From positions 1-64,000 of the forward strand of contig NZ_JAJUXI010000009.1 in the NCBI RefSeq assembly GCF_021390515.1: DNA of 64,000 bases. The letters run 5' to 3'. Positions 45,801-54,837 of this stretch are shown here, one piece after another (the first letter of the stretch is position 1; each line of letters begins with the position of its first letter). Position numbers and translations under genes: made by a program. The notes beneath the pieces are model-generated. The model was not told the DNA's origin, made no database searches, and saw only the letters and a list, made by a program, of their open reading frames with translations. This DNA comes from Dyadobacter sp. CY326. Its GTDB lineage: Bacteria; Bacteroidota; Bacteroidia; Cytophagales; Spirosomataceae.

Positions 45801-46029
45801 CAATAGTTGCAAATTCAGCCCTGCCTGGTCCATTGATCGGCTCCAATTTAACCTCGATTTTTGAGATAACTTTTGTGTAAGTACCGGAGATGTATAGCGT
45901 TGCATGATTGCCTTTATCACGTTGAAATACTGCACGATCGGTTGGAAAGTCGATGCTGATTTGTGCAGAGGAGGTGAACGAGAGAAAGCTTAATCCTACC
46001 CAAAAGAAGAATGGTAGATAGTGTTTCAT
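42868..46029 (-). CDS. Large secreted SGNH esterase with eight Ig-like repeats, T9SS
   Basis: A 1053-residue paralogue of the previous gene. It has a signal peptide (about 1-22), the SGNH domain (AGQSNG with Ser128, WQQGESDN, EGVHFKDDG) and then eight tandem Ig-like repeats of about 70-75 residues, most with an FC...LWSNG...SG.F...DANGC pattern. A T9SS sorting domain ends the protein (YPNPVVDGNITVE to LIVVQ). The five middle repeats have no counterpart in the shorter paralogue. The repeats probably project the enzyme from the cell or bind glycans. The promoter was not identified. Confidence 0.85.
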   Translation of the reverse strand: MKHYLPFFFWVGLSFLSFTSSAQISIDFPTDRAVFQRDKGNHATLYISGTYTKVISKIEVKLEPINGPGRAEFATIENPQGGFYSATLNPEGGWYRLEVRAFLGDQMIGSYRVDHVGVGEVFMIAGQSNGEGFSNFGAQGAQDDRVSVINQQFKQPFPEELPRNPTFSHLDGETNIAPRGSSAWSWGRLGDQLVSRLNVPVLFYNVAWTGSAVRTWKESINGVGKSVYANVNFEPYGMPYGNLRNVVQRLTPITGLRAVLWQQGESDNFKGTDADSYFNDLKTVIETSRNESGKNISWVVSLTSYDNLRGANSRVTEGQQRVINNVPNVFQGPNTDLIQIPRTDGEGVHFKDDGLRQVGDAWAQQLNDNFFANSDPYQGTSPLRIKANCAGNGNLNLTAEGIGVSQFSWSNGQNANSTQVGNGTYRVSARDGQGNYIFSPEIRVNENIQPNKPSITLEGSNPVCLGNTATLVSSTSENVRWNNGSTGDRLQITAGGEYFVTTKNVYGCEASSDKVTMTVSTAPLPPTPKISASGILEFCDGGEVSLTSDSKLKNVWSNGGNTETIVVKTSGEYRVKALDAVGCYSPDSEPVNVKVNSLPQKPVIALSGNTTFCEGENITMTSNYDSGNIWSTAATTKAITIDATGNFSLKQRDANGCESTSDVVAVKVNTLPATPAITALRPTTFCLRDYTTLRSSEAYSYLWSNGETGRDIEIRNSGDFTISARDANGCVSPASPVVKVVANVLPPTPTITANGPVAFCADLSVSLQSTPGAGFLWSNGASTQTLRVTTAGVFSVQTINEFQCYSDPSNQITTQTLALPPAPTVSALSDTTFCDGDFVVLKATKGNTFFWNTTSEGDTIQVYKSGVYAARVRDEIGCYSPYSRNIAVDVKATPSRPTIRQIGTYTLIAENNLNSGDHVWKFNGMDLTENTATLKAIRSGTYLVNNTVVYSPTLTCFSDFSDPFNFFADTNNPGFVTYPNPVVDGNITVETLQNVNNADVQIIDSHGKIHRSFKVKKFDSQQFFNIQGLSSGIYIIRIVSVSFTATQKLIVVQ

Positions 46030-46102
46030 AGAGCCTTAAATTCATTATTGTAACTACTTTGACACACAAGATGCATCAAATGGTTGCTTTTTCAAGAAAA
46101 TA

Positions 46103-47110
46103 TTATTTTACGGATAACGGGAAATTGATCGCGCTCCATACCTGATCTTTCAATTGTTCAATTCCTTCTTGGGTAATTGCTGAAATTAAAATGCTTGGTA
46201 TGTTGGCAGGGAGATTTTTTTGAAGATCGGCCCGCTCTTCGTCCGAGAGAAGGTCAATTTTGGAAATCGCGAGAATGCGATTTTTGTCTAAAAGAGAGGG
46301 ATTATAAATTCTGAGTTCTTGGAGGAGTGTTTCGTACTCAGCATGAATGTCTTCGCTATCAGCAGGCACCATGAAAAGTAAAATGGAATTACGTTCTATA
46401 TGACGCAAAAAACGCAAACCCAAACCTTTTCCTTGCGATGCTCCCTCGATGATTCCGGGAATATCTGCCATGACAAATGATTTGTAATCTCTGTAAGAAA
46501 CCACGCCGAGGTTAGGCACGAGCGTGGTGAAAGGATAATCCGCAATTTCGGGCCGGGCGGCTGAAACAACAGAAAGTAATGTAGATTTCCCCGCATTTGG
46601 AAATCCAACTAATCCTACATCAGCGAGCACTTTTAGTTCCAGAATCACCCAAGCTTCCAGGCCTGCTTCTCCTGTCTGAGCGTGTTGCGGCGTTTGGTTG
46701 GTTGCCGATTTAAAATGGTCGTTGCCCATTCCGCCGCGACCACCTTGCAATAGAATTACTTCCTGGCCATCTTCTGTGATTTCGAACAATTGTTCGCCCG
46801 TTTCTGCATTCTTGGCAATGGTGCCAAGCGGAACTTCCAGGATAATATCTTTTCCAATAGAACCCGAACGCCTCCCGCCTTCTCCGCCTTTACCGTCGAA
46901 CGCCTTCACGTGCTTGGTGTATTTTAGGTGAAGGAGTGTCCACAATTGCGAATTCCCTTTGAGGATTACGTGACCGCCGCGACCACCATCGCCGCCGTCA
47001 GGTCCGCCCTTTTCAACGTGCTTTTCACGTCGGAAATGCAGAGATCCCGCGCCGCCAGAGCCGGAGCGTACATTAATTTTTACGTAATCAATAAAATTGG
47101 AAGAAGCCAT
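46103..47110 (-). CDS. obgE: GTPase Obg/CgtA
   Basis: Obg is a ribosome-associated GTPase involved in 50S maturation and stress control. The 335 residues start with the glycine-rich Obg domain ([23 protein letters not shown], here [15 protein letters not shown]), then the G domain with [18 protein letters not shown] and the SKIDLL motif. The frame is open to 47173, but the ATG at 47110 ([12 protein letters not shown]) is where the family begins. It is 22 bases after adk, on the same strand. Confidence 0.95.
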   Translation of the reverse strand: MASSNFIDYVKINVRSGSGGAGSLHFRREKHVEKGGPDGGDGGRGGHVILKGNSQLWTLLHLKYTKHVKAFDGKGGEGGRRSGSIGKDIILEVPLGTIAKNAETGEQLFEITEDGQEVILLQGGRGGMGNDHFKSATNQTPQHAQTGEAGLEAWVILELKVLADVGLVGFPNAGKSTLLSVVSAARPEIADYPFTTLVPNLGVVSYRDYKSFVMADIPGIIEGASQGKGLGLRFLRHIERNSILLFMVPADSEDIHAEYETLLQELRIYNPSLLDKNRILAISKIDLLSDEERADLQKNLPANIPSILISAITQEGIEQLKDQVWSAINFPLSVK

Positions 47111-47132
47111 GTGTATAGTGAACGGTGAGTTA

Positions 47133-47711
47133 TTAAACGGTAACCTTAGAAATCGCCTGATTGATTTCTTCAAAAATAAAATCTATTTCACCGATCCCGT
47201 CAATGGCAACGAATTTGCCCTGGGCTTGATAGTAATCGGCAACTGGTTTGGTTTTGCTGTTATATTCCTGAATCCTTTTGCTGATCAGCGATTCATTTTG
47301 GTCGTCCGGACGTCCGGAAGTCTTTCCACGGTTTAGCAAACGTGCCAGCAGTTCATTATCGTCTACAACGAGCGCAATCATTACGGAAATACTTTCGTCA
47401 TAGCTCGCCAAAAGCTGGTCAAGTGCCTCAGATTGCTTTACAGTCCGCGGAAATCCATCAAAAATAAATCCGGCTGCGTCCTTATGCTCCTTTAACTTAT
47501 TGTCAATCATGCCAATCACGACTTCATCCGGAACCAGAATCCCTTGATCCATCAATGTTTTAGCTTTCAGGCCCAGTTCAGATCCGGCTTGAATTTCGTT
47601 ACGCAACAGGTCTCCCGTCGAAAGGTGTATTAGTTTGTACTTAGCAATGATTTTTTCACTTTGAGTGCCTTTACCTGCACCCGGAGGGCCAAACAGTATA
47701 AGATTCAGCAT
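47133..47711 (-). CDS. adk: Adenylate kinase
   Basis: Adk interconverts ATP + AMP and 2 ADP. The P-loop [10 protein letters not shown] is at residues 8-17, followed by HLSTGDLLR, the short lid (no zinc site, about residues 118-132 with [11 protein letters not shown]), and DGFPRT. At 192 residues it is the short-lid form. The ATG at 47711 gives [11 protein letters not shown]; one three residues upstream is possible. It heads an adk-obgE unit. Confidence 0.95.
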   Translation of the reverse strand: MLNLILFGPPGAGKGTQSEKIIAKYKLIHLSTGDLLRNEIQAGSELGLKAKTLMDQGILVPDEVVIGMIDNKLKEHKDAAGFIFDGFPRTVKQSEALDQLLASYDESISVMIALVVDDNELLARLLNRGKTSGRPDDQNESLISKRIQEYNSKTKPVADYYQAQGKFVAIDGIGEIDFIFEEINQAISKVTV

Positions 47712-47754
47712 ATGTTGCAATAAAAATTGATGTCGCGGTGATCGGAGTTTTCAG

Positions 47755-47762
47755 CAAATTTA
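47755..47762 (-). promoter_or_regulatory. Promoter -7 element (TAAATTTG) of adk-obgE
   Basis: TAAATTTG on the minus strand is 43 bases before the adk start. A T-rich segment lies near -33. Confidence 0.5.
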
Positions 47763-47810
47763 CAATTCTAAATAAATGCCAGCCTAATTGTTAGTAGTAT
47801 TTTTACAATA

Positions 47811-47843
47811 AAAAATCCTCCTGATTGCTTATAATCAGGAGGA
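47811..47843 (-). terminator. Terminator of the 47867-48673 gene
   Basis: On the minus strand the stem TCCTCCTGATT/AATCAGGAGGA (11 bp) is followed by TTTTT. It begins 23 bases past the stop at 47867. Confidence 0.85.
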
Positions 47844-47866
47844 CGGGGTAAAATTTTTAGAACAAA

Positions 47867-48673
47867 TCAGGGAATTACGACTCTTTTGACCGCCCCGTCT
47901 TCGTTCTGCACAACGGTTACAAAAACGGTCCCTTTTGTATTTTTCCTCAACTCGATTTGCCCTACAAACTCTCCTTCGAAGTCCTTAATGTCCCTTTTTC
48001 CAATTTCCTTTCCCTTTGTATCGGTTACAACCACCGACACATCGCCCTTTTGCGGAACATTGAAACGCAGATTCAGAACGCCATTGTCCGGGTTATTGGT
48101 GTAAGCATTCAGCGAGCGGATGCTTGCAGGCTTAGTAACTTCTTTGTTCCAAATTTCACCCATCTCATTCCCGAAATTCTCCATATCGCGCATGAATGTT
48201 TTCGTTTTCGGCTTCCACTCGTTTTCGAAAGTCTTCATGTGCTTGCGAAAATTCTCGGTGTTGAACTCAAAATCATTTGAAATATCGCCTTTCCAATGAT
48301 AGGCAAGCGGCTCCCGGTCGTCGCGATGGTCAATGATCACTTTCTGGCGTTTTTTGGAAATGATATCCGAATCGTCGCCATCGTCGATTGTAACTGACAC
48401 GGTTTGGTTTTTCTTTTTGTCAACACCCATTGAATCAAGCACTTTGTCGACAAATTCTTCACGCTGCTTGTCTGTCAGCTTGCCTATTCGATAACTGCGC
48501 TCCTTGTTTTCCACATTGCCGTCCTTCTCCTCCGTCACTTTTATGCGGATGCTCGCCTTTTGATCAGGTTGCGTTTTTTCTGACTTTTCCTTTTGAGCCT
48601 GCGCGGGGCTGATGAACACGCCGGTCAGCAATGCCGCTGACAACACCAATTTTTGAAATAGATTCGCCGTCAT
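47867..48673 (-). CDS. Secreted protein with sorting-like C-terminal domain
   Basis: A 268-residue exported protein with a signal peptide (about 1-26, ending PAQAQ) and a highly charged middle. The C-terminal part (TNNPDNGVLNLRFNVPQKG, DTKGKEIGK, VFVTVVQNEDGAVKRVVIP) has the layout of a T9SS type A sorting domain, but the end is not the classic one. The middle segment resembles no family I know. It is divergent from the histidine kinase, so it may be a regulatory target or sensor partner; that is inference. Confidence 0.65.
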   Translation of the reverse strand: MTANLFQKLVLSAALLTGVFISPAQAQKEKSEKTQPDQKASIRIKVTEEKDGNVENKERSYRIGKLTDKQREEFVDKVLDSMGVDKKKNQTVSVTIDDGDDSDIISKKRQKVIIDHRDDREPLAYHWKGDISNDFEFNTENFRKHMKTFENEWKPKTKTFMRDMENFGNEMGEIWNKEVTKPASIRSLNAYTNNPDNGVLNLRFNVPQKGDVSVVVTDTKGKEIGKRDIKDFEGEFVGQIELRKNTKGTVFVTVVQNEDGAVKRVVIP

Positions 48674-48707
48674 TTTAATGGATTAGGTTATGTGTATGAA
48701 TGATTTA

Positions 48708-48715
48708 CAAAATTA
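48708..48715 (-). promoter_or_regulatory. Promoter -7 element (TAATTTTG) of secreted gene
   Basis: TAATTTTG on the minus strand is 34 bases before the ATG at 48673. The region is AT-rich, so moderate confidence. Confidence 0.4.
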
Positions 48716-48779
48716 TAAGAAGCGATTTCTGACCGGTGTTAAATTTTGTTAAAAACAAGATAGCCCCAATCCCATGCGT

Positions 48780-48787
48780 TAAATTTG
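48780..48787 (+). promoter_or_regulatory. Possible -7 element (TAAATTTG) of histidine kinase
   Basis: TAAATTTG on the plus strand, 58 bases before the ATG at 48846. No good -33 motif. It faces away from the promoter at 48708-48715. Confidence 0.35.
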
Positions 48788-48845
48788 TTATCAGGAAGAA
48801 TGTCGGTGAATTTAATGAAGAGGTTGCACCGGTGAAACGAAATTT

Positions 48846-50678
48846 ATGACAAAGCGGAAAATTCAGATAATTGTTGGCCTCATGTGCATTGCACTCATTG
48901 GTTTGATTGGATTTCAATGGTATTGGATCCGTGAAGCCATTGCGATCCGCAACGAGCAGTTCAATCAGAAGGTCTCTGAGTCGGTGCAGGAAGTGGTGCA
49001 TCGCCTGGAAAAGCAGGAAATGATGCATTTGCTGCAAAGGCGCATTGAAACGGAACAGCAGAAAAGCAAGCTCAACCGCATAACGCAGTTGCGGAACATG
49101 CCCATGAAGCGGACCAATGTACAAAAATCGAAACCGGTCCGTGAAGCTGCACCCAGAATCCAGCCCCGCATGGAAATCGCAATTGGACCAAATGGTGAGG
49201 AAATTCATTATCAGATCATTACAGAAGCGGTTCCGACGGATGTTTTAAGCCCCAATTTCCGGGTTATGGCGGAGCATCAGCAGCAGATTATGGAGGAATT
49301 TTTCCAGGCGCAGCAATATGGCGCAGCCGGCATTGACGAGTTTATGCGCCGCAGACTCGAAGACGAAAAGCGCCTTGGGAATGCATTCAGAGGGATTAAT
49401 GAGGCCGAAAGTAAAAAATACAAAACCGGAACAACGCATTCTTATGGCGATTCCGCAGCAAGAGGAGCCGTTGCTAACCGTGAAGTTGCCCTCCCGAACA
49501 CATTAAGGAATGGCAAAAAGAATCGCGCAGTGTTCAGTGATCCCGAGCCAGACCGCGCTGCACTTTTAAAGGAAGTGATGAAGGATTTGATTTATACAAA
49601 AAGGCCTATTGAGCAGCGTGTTAACAGGTTTTTGCTGGATACATTATTGAAAAAAGAACTTGTTGAAAACGGGATTTCATTGCCTTATGAGTTTGCCGTA
49701 AGAGGTCGTTATGACAACAGTGTCATTTTTTCAACAGTGAGTTTACGGCCGAGGGAATGGGAAGAGAAGTCTTACAAAGCCTCTTTATTCCCAAGCGAGA
49801 CTGTGAATGCGCCCAATTCCTTGTATGTGTTTTTTCCGGATCAGCAGAAATATATCCTGAGCAATATGGGCGTAATGTTTGGTGGCTCTGGCATTCTGAT
49901 CATTGTCATTATGGCTTGCTTTTACATGGCCGTAACCACGATCTTGCGTCAGAAAAAGCTTTCCGACATTAAAAATGATTTTATCAATAACATGACCCAC
50001 GAATTCAAAACGCCCATTTCAACCATTGCACTCGCAGCAGAAATGGCGCAGGAGAATTCAGCAAAAATTCCACAACTCGAAAATAGCTCCCGACTTGAAC
50101 GTTATCTGGGCATCATTCGCGAAGAAAACAAGCGCTTAGGGACGCATGTCGAGAAGGTTCTGCAAATGGCACTTCTGGATAAAGGTCATGTGAAATTAAA
50201 GATCAGCGAAGCCGACATTCATGATTTGATTGGTAAAGCTTTGAATGGCCAGAGTGTTCAGATTGAACAGCGGGACGGAGAAGTAGATCTGGATTTTGAG
50301 GCAACGCATGAAGTGGTTTTAGGGGATGAAATCCACATTTCCAATATCCTTAACAACCTCATTGACAACGCAATCAAATATTCTCCCGAAAAGCTGCACA
50401 TCAAAATTCGGACCTGGAATGAGAACAACGGCATCAGCATTGCCATTTCGGACCAAGGAATCGGCATGAACCGCGAGCAGCAGCACCGCATTTTTGACAC
50501 ATTCTATCGCATTCCCACTGGCAATGTGCACGACGTGAAAGGTTTTGGCTTAGGATTAAGTTATGTCAAAAAAATGGTTGAAGCGCACGAAGGAACCGTT
50601 CAGGTGCAAAGTAAACCGGGTGAAGGCAGCACATTTACAGTCTGGCTGCCCATCAGCAAAGGCGAACAATTAGTTTAG
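48846..50678 (+). CDS. Two-component sensor histidine kinase
   Basis: A 610-residue membrane kinase. Helix 1 spans about residues 7-28, a large periplasmic domain of some 310 residues follows, helix 2 lies at about 338-363, then HisKA with phospho-acceptor His385 (MTHEFKTPIST). The ATPase core has NILNNLIDNAIKYS (N box), SDQGIGM and GFGLGLSYVKKM. The periplasmic domain is rich in Gln, Lys and Arg and matches nothing I recognise. No response regulator lies next to it; valS follows. It is divergent from a secreted protein gene. Confidence 0.88.
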   Translation: MTKRKIQIIVGLMCIALIGLIGFQWYWIREAIAIRNEQFNQKVSESVQEVVHRLEKQEMMHLLQRRIETEQQKSKLNRITQLRNMPMKRTNVQKSKPVREAAPRIQPRMEIAIGPNGEEIHYQIITEAVPTDVLSPNFRVMAEHQQQIMEEFFQAQQYGAAGIDEFMRRRLEDEKRLGNAFRGINEAESKKYKTGTTHSYGDSAARGAVANREVALPNTLRNGKKNRAVFSDPEPDRAALLKEVMKDLIYTKRPIEQRVNRFLLDTLLKKELVENGISLPYEFAVRGRYDNSVIFSTVSLRPREWEEKSYKASLFPSETVNAPNSLYVFFPDQQKYILSNMGVMFGGSGILIIVIMACFYMAVTTILRQKKLSDIKNDFINNMTHEFKTPISTIALAAEMAQENSAKIPQLENSSRLERYLGIIREENKRLGTHVEKVLQMALLDKGHVKLKISEADIHDLIGKALNGQSVQIEQRDGEVDLDFEATHEVVLGDEIHISNILNNLIDNAIKYSPEKLHIKIRTWNENNGISIAISDQGIGMNREQQHRIFDTFYRIPTGNVHDVKGFGLGLSYVKKMVEAHEGTVQVQSKPGEGSTFTVWLPISKGEQLV

Positions 50679-50755
50679 AAATTTCATCCGCAACGCCTAA
50701 CTTGCCGTCTTTTTAAGATGACCAGCTGCGTTTTGCGGCAATTTCTGACTACACA

Positions 50756-53407
50756 ATGATTTCCAAAACATATGCCCCCCAGGAAATAGAGGATAAATGG
50801 TATTCCTACTGGATCGACAACAAGTTTTTCGGTTCGAAACCAAATCCCGATAAGGAGCCTTACTCGATCGTAATTCCTCCTCCAAATGTCACGGGCGTGC
50901 TGCATATGGGGCATATGCTCAATAACACCATTCAGGATATTCTCATCCGGAAGGCACGCATGGAAGGCAAGGAAGCTTGCTGGGTGCCGGGAACGGACCA
51001 CGCCTCCATCGCAACCGAAGCCAAAGTTGTTGCCATGCTCAAAGAGCGGGGGATCAACAAGCGAGATCTCACGCGGGATGAATTTTTGGAATATTGCTGG
51101 GAATGGACGCACAAATATGGCGGCATTATTTTGCAGCAATTACGCAAGCTCGGCGCATCCTGCGACTGGGATCGCACCCGTTTCACAATGGAGCCGGATT
51201 TGTATGATTCGGTGATCGACGTTTTTATTGACCTATATAACAAAGGTGATATTTACCGCGGACACCGCATGGTGAACTGGGACCCGCAGGCGCGCACGAC
51301 GGTTTCGGACGAGGAAGTGATCATGAAAGAGGTGAATCAAAAACTGGTTTACCTGAAATATCCGCTTGTAGATGAAATCGGCGAGGCACTTACCGATGAA
51401 GCGATCATCATTGCCACCACACGCCCGGAAACGATCATGGCCGATGTGGCCATTTGCGTAAATCCACATGATGAGCGTTACAAACATTTGATTGGCAAGG
51501 AAGTTTCAATTCCGTTGATTAACCGCGCCATTCCGATCATTGCGGACGAATATGTGGAAATGGAATTTGGAACGGGCTGTCTGAAAGTCACTCCCGCGCA
51601 TGATACAAATGATTATGAATTGGGTAAGAGACACGATCTGCCCATCATTGATCTGCTAAATGAAGACGGCACATTGAATGAAAAAGCGCAGATTTTGATC
51701 GGTGAAGACCGGTTTGTTGCACGGAAAAAGATCATTAAGCTGCTTGAAGAGTCGGGAAATCTGGTTAAAACAGAAGAATATAGATCCAATGTTGGCCATT
51801 CAGAGCGAACCAATTCTGTCATTGAGCCGCGGCTTTCGGAGCAATGGTTTTTGAAGATGCAAAAAATCAGCAAGCCGGCATTCGAGAATGTAATGAATGA
51901 CACGGTTCAGCTGATTCCTGCGAAATTCAAAAACACATATCGCCACTGGATGGAGAATGTGCGCGACTGGAACATTAGTCGGCAACTTTGGTGGGGCCAC
52001 CGCATTCCGGCTTACTATTTGAAAGACGGCACCATGATCATTGCCAAATCCAAAAGGGAAGCATTGCGGAAAGCACAAATGGATTATCAGCTTTTTGCAT
52101 TGACCGAAGAGGACATTACGCAGGACCCGGATGTGCTCGACACGTGGTTTTCATCATGGCTTTGGCCAATCACTGTTTTCAACGGGATCAAAGAGCCGGA
52201 TAATGCGGACATTAATTACTATTATCCTACAAATGACCTGGTTACGGCACCCGAAATTCTGTTTTTCTGGGTTGCGCGGATGATCATCGCGGGTTATGAA
52301 TACAAAGGTCAATATCCTTTTAAAAATGTTTATCTGACTGGAATTGTACGGGATAAGCAGGGAAGGAAAATGTCCAAATCGCTTGGCAACTCACCTGATC
52401 CGATTGACCTGATCAATCAATATGGCGCAGACAGCATTCGTACGGGCATGCTTTTCAGCTCGCAGGCTGGAAATGACCTTCCTTATGATGATAAATTGGT
52501 TGAACAAGGCAGGAATTTTGGAAATAAAATCTGGAACGCTTTCCGCTTGGTAAAGACTTTCCAGGTTTCCGAAAACCTGGAAAGTCTCGCACAGCCCGAA
52601 GGCTCGGAACTGGCGATCAATTGGTTTGAAAGTAAACTCAACCAAACGATCCTGGAAGTGCAGGATCATTTCTCAAAATTCCGCATTTCCGATGCCCTCA
52701 ACTCGGTTTATAAACTGATCTGGGACGATTTTTGCGCGCAATATCTGGAAATGATCAAGCCGGGATTTGAACAACCTATTGACAAGCATACTTACAACGC
52801 CACATTAGAGTTCTTCGACCGCTTAATGCGTCTGTTGCATCCATTCATGCCTTTCATTTCAGAGGAAATTTGGCAGAATATCATTGAAAGAAAAGCAAAC
52901 GACTCCATTTGCATTGCACCTTATCCGCAGGCAAAAGACATTGATCAATCCTTGCTGAATGATTTTGACGTACTTTTTGAAGTCATTTCGTCAATCAGAA
53001 ATTTAAGAAACGCGAAAAATATCAGTCCCAAAACCGCACTTCCCCTCGCGATTCGCACAGATGACAAAGCTCGTTACAACGCGTTAGAGCCTTTGATCCA
53101 AAAATTGGCCAATGTCGAAAACATCGCTTACGTAACCGACGAAGGCGAAGGAACTGCATTCCGTGTGAAATCAGATGAGTTTTTTGTAAATCTGGCCGAT
53201 GAACTGGATGTTGAAACTGAAAAGGAGAACCTGCAACGCGAATTGGAATACACGCAAGGCTTTCTGGATTCGGTGATCAAAAAACTGTCGAATGAGCGCT
53301 TCGTCGCGAATGCAAAAGGCGACATTGTTGAGAAAGAGCGCCAGAAGCAAGCCGATGCCGAAGCCAAGCTGGAAACGCTGAAAGAAGCGCTTGCAAGGTT
53401 GGGTTAG
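50756..53407 (+). CDS. valS: Valyl-tRNA synthetase
   Basis: ValRS charges tRNA(Val). The 883 residues contain the HMGH motif at 50-53 and KMSKS at 538-542, an editing domain (ATTRPETIMADVA) and an anticodon-binding domain, ending in a coiled-coil arm (from about 810). Length is normal for the family. A perfect 14-bp palindrome is inserted in frame at about residues 601-611, in the linker between the catalytic and anticodon-binding parts. Confidence 0.96.
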   Translation: MISKTYAPQEIEDKWYSYWIDNKFFGSKPNPDKEPYSIVIPPPNVTGVLHMGHMLNNTIQDILIRKARMEGKEACWVPGTDHASIATEAKVVAMLKERGINKRDLTRDEFLEYCWEWTHKYGGIILQQLRKLGASCDWDRTRFTMEPDLYDSVIDVFIDLYNKGDIYRGHRMVNWDPQARTTVSDEEVIMKEVNQKLVYLKYPLVDEIGEALTDEAIIIATTRPETIMADVAICVNPHDERYKHLIGKEVSIPLINRAIPIIADEYVEMEFGTGCLKVTPAHDTNDYELGKRHDLPIIDLLNEDGTLNEKAQILIGEDRFVARKKIIKLLEESGNLVKTEEYRSNVGHSERTNSVIEPRLSEQWFLKMQKISKPAFENVMNDTVQLIPAKFKNTYRHWMENVRDWNISRQLWWGHRIPAYYLKDGTMIIAKSKREALRKAQMDYQLFALTEEDITQDPDVLDTWFSSWLWPITVFNGIKEPDNADINYYYPTNDLVTAPEILFFWVARMIIAGYEYKGQYPFKNVYLTGIVRDKQGRKMSKSLGNSPDPIDLINQYGADSIRTGMLFSSQAGNDLPYDDKLVEQGRNFGNKIWNAFRLVKTFQVSENLESLAQPEGSELAINWFESKLNQTILEVQDHFSKFRISDALNSVYKLIWDDFCAQYLEMIKPGFEQPIDKHTYNATLEFFDRLMRLLHPFMPFISEEIWQNIIERKANDSICIAPYPQAKDIDQSLLNDFDVLFEVISSIRNLRNAKNISPKTALPLAIRTDDKARYNALEPLIQKLANVENIAYVTDEGEGTAFRVKSDEFFVNLADELDVETEKENLQRELEYTQGFLDSVIKKLSNERFVANAKGDIVEKERQKQADAEAKLETLKEALARLG
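52555..52586. repeat. 14-bp perfect palindrome inside valS
   Basis: GACTTTCCAGGTTT (52555-52568) and AAACCTGGAAAGTC (52573-52586) pair exactly around CCGA. It encodes residues around TFQVSENLES of ValRS. The sequence resembles a dispersed repeat I remember from Bacteroidota genomes; dispersal here cannot be tested in one window. Confidence 0.6.
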
Positions 53408-53419
53408 TGCGAGTTTTCG

Positions 53420-53427
53420 TACCTTTG
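53420..53427 (+). promoter_or_regulatory. Promoter -7 element (TACCTTTG) of DEAD-box helicase
   Basis: TACCTTTG, then CGGC, then the ATG at 53432; TTG at 53399-53401 is 18 bases upstream at a good -33 distance. The geometry implies transcription starting at the ATG. Confidence 0.6.
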
Positions 53428-53431
53428 CGGC

Positions 53432-54769
53432 ATGCAGACTACGCAAAACAATTTTGAGCAATTCAAGCTTAACCGTCAATTACTCAATGCCATTGAAGAA
53501 GCGGGATATACCGAGCCGACGCCGATTCAGGAACAAGCCATCCCGCTCGCACTATCAGGACAGGACATTCTGGGCATAGCCCAAACAGGGACGGGCAAAA
53601 CGGCCGCCTATACATTACCGTTATTAATGCGGATCAAATATGCCCAGGGCGAGCATGCCCGGGCATTAATTATGGCCCCCACCCGAGAATTGGCCATGCA
53701 AATTTCAGAAGCCATTGCGCAGCTAAGCAAATACACGGACATTCGGACGGTTGTTTTGTTTGGCGGCGTGGGCGCGAAGGCTCAGATTGAGGCACTTAGG
53801 AAAGGCGTTGACATTATTGTTGCCACTCCGGGAAGGTTTATGGACCTTTATTTTCAGGAAGAAATCATTGTAAAACACCTCAATGTAATGATCCTGGATG
53901 AGGCCGATAAGATGATGGACATGGGTTTCATGCCGCAAATCCGCAAATTGCTTGAAATCATTCCTACAAAAAGGCAGAATATGCTCTTTTCTGCCACATT
54001 TTCTGATAAAGTTGAAAGACTATCCTTTGAATTTCTCGAATTTCCAACGCGGATAGAGGTGACGCCACAGGCCACAACGGCCGAAATGGTGTCGCAATCA
54101 CTTTATGAACTGCCCAACTTTCGCACAAAAATTAATCTTTTGACACATTTGTTAAAAGACCGCGAAGCATTCAATCGTGTGCTGATTTTTACCAGAAGTC
54201 GCGAAGTTGCCGGACTGGTGCATCAAAATTTGCTGGATAACGTGGTCCGCGAAGATGAGCTGAAAGTGATTCATGCTAACAAAGGACAAAATACGCGGAC
54301 CAATGCAATGGAAGCATTCAAGGAAGGCTCCGTGCGTGTGATGGTGGCAACGGACGTTGTTGCGAGAGGCATTGATATTACGGAAGTGAGCCATGTGATC
54401 AACTTCGACGTGCCCTTGATTTACGAAGATTACGTGCACCGAATTGGCAGGACGGGACGTGCAAATCGCATTGGTCAGGCGATCACTTTTATGACCTTGG
54501 CAGACGAATATCACATTCGTAAAATCGAGAAAATGATCAGGATGGAGATCCCTCGTCTGGAACTTCCTGAGGGTCTTGAAATTGCGGCGACACCCGTTTC
54601 TGAGCGCCAGGACATGCTTCGGGAGATTGATAACCAGAAAAGGAGAGAAGACCCGACCTTCCTGGGAGCATTTCACGAGAAGAAAAATGTGTATCGCCCC
54701 GCGCAAAAATCTGCTGGAAAAGGAGGCCAAAATCGCCGCGGTTCCTCGGGAAGAAGTAAACGCAGATAA
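53432..54769 (+). CDS. DEAD/DEAH box RNA helicase (RhlE-like)
   Basis: A 445-residue superfamily 2 RNA helicase with all motifs: Q motif (TPIQEQAIPLAL), AQTGTGKTAAY (I), PTRELAMQI (Ia), DEADKMMDMGF (II), SATFSDK (III), ATDVVARGIDI (V) and HRIGRTGR (VI). The short basic C-terminus is like RhlE proteins, which remodel ribosomal RNA or the degradosome. It starts 24 bases after valS but has its own strong promoter. Confidence 0.9.
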   Translation: MQTTQNNFEQFKLNRQLLNAIEEAGYTEPTPIQEQAIPLALSGQDILGIAQTGTGKTAAYTLPLLMRIKYAQGEHARALIMAPTRELAMQISEAIAQLSKYTDIRTVVLFGGVGAKAQIEALRKGVDIIVATPGRFMDLYFQEEIIVKHLNVMILDEADKMMDMGFMPQIRKLLEIIPTKRQNMLFSATFSDKVERLSFEFLEFPTRIEVTPQATTAEMVSQSLYELPNFRTKINLLTHLLKDREAFNRVLIFTRSREVAGLVHQNLLDNVVREDELKVIHANKGQNTRTNAMEAFKEGSVRVMVATDVVARGIDITEVSHVINFDVPLIYEDYVHRIGRTGRANRIGQAITFMTLADEYHIRKIEKMIRMEIPRLELPEGLEIAATPVSERQDMLREIDNQKRREDPTFLGAFHEKKNVYRPAQKSAGKGGQNRRGSSGRSKRR

Positions 54770-54837
54770 TGCAATACAATGTAAATAAATCCGTTTAACT
54801 TGGACAATAGAAAACCTGTTTCTCTATTAAAGTTGCT

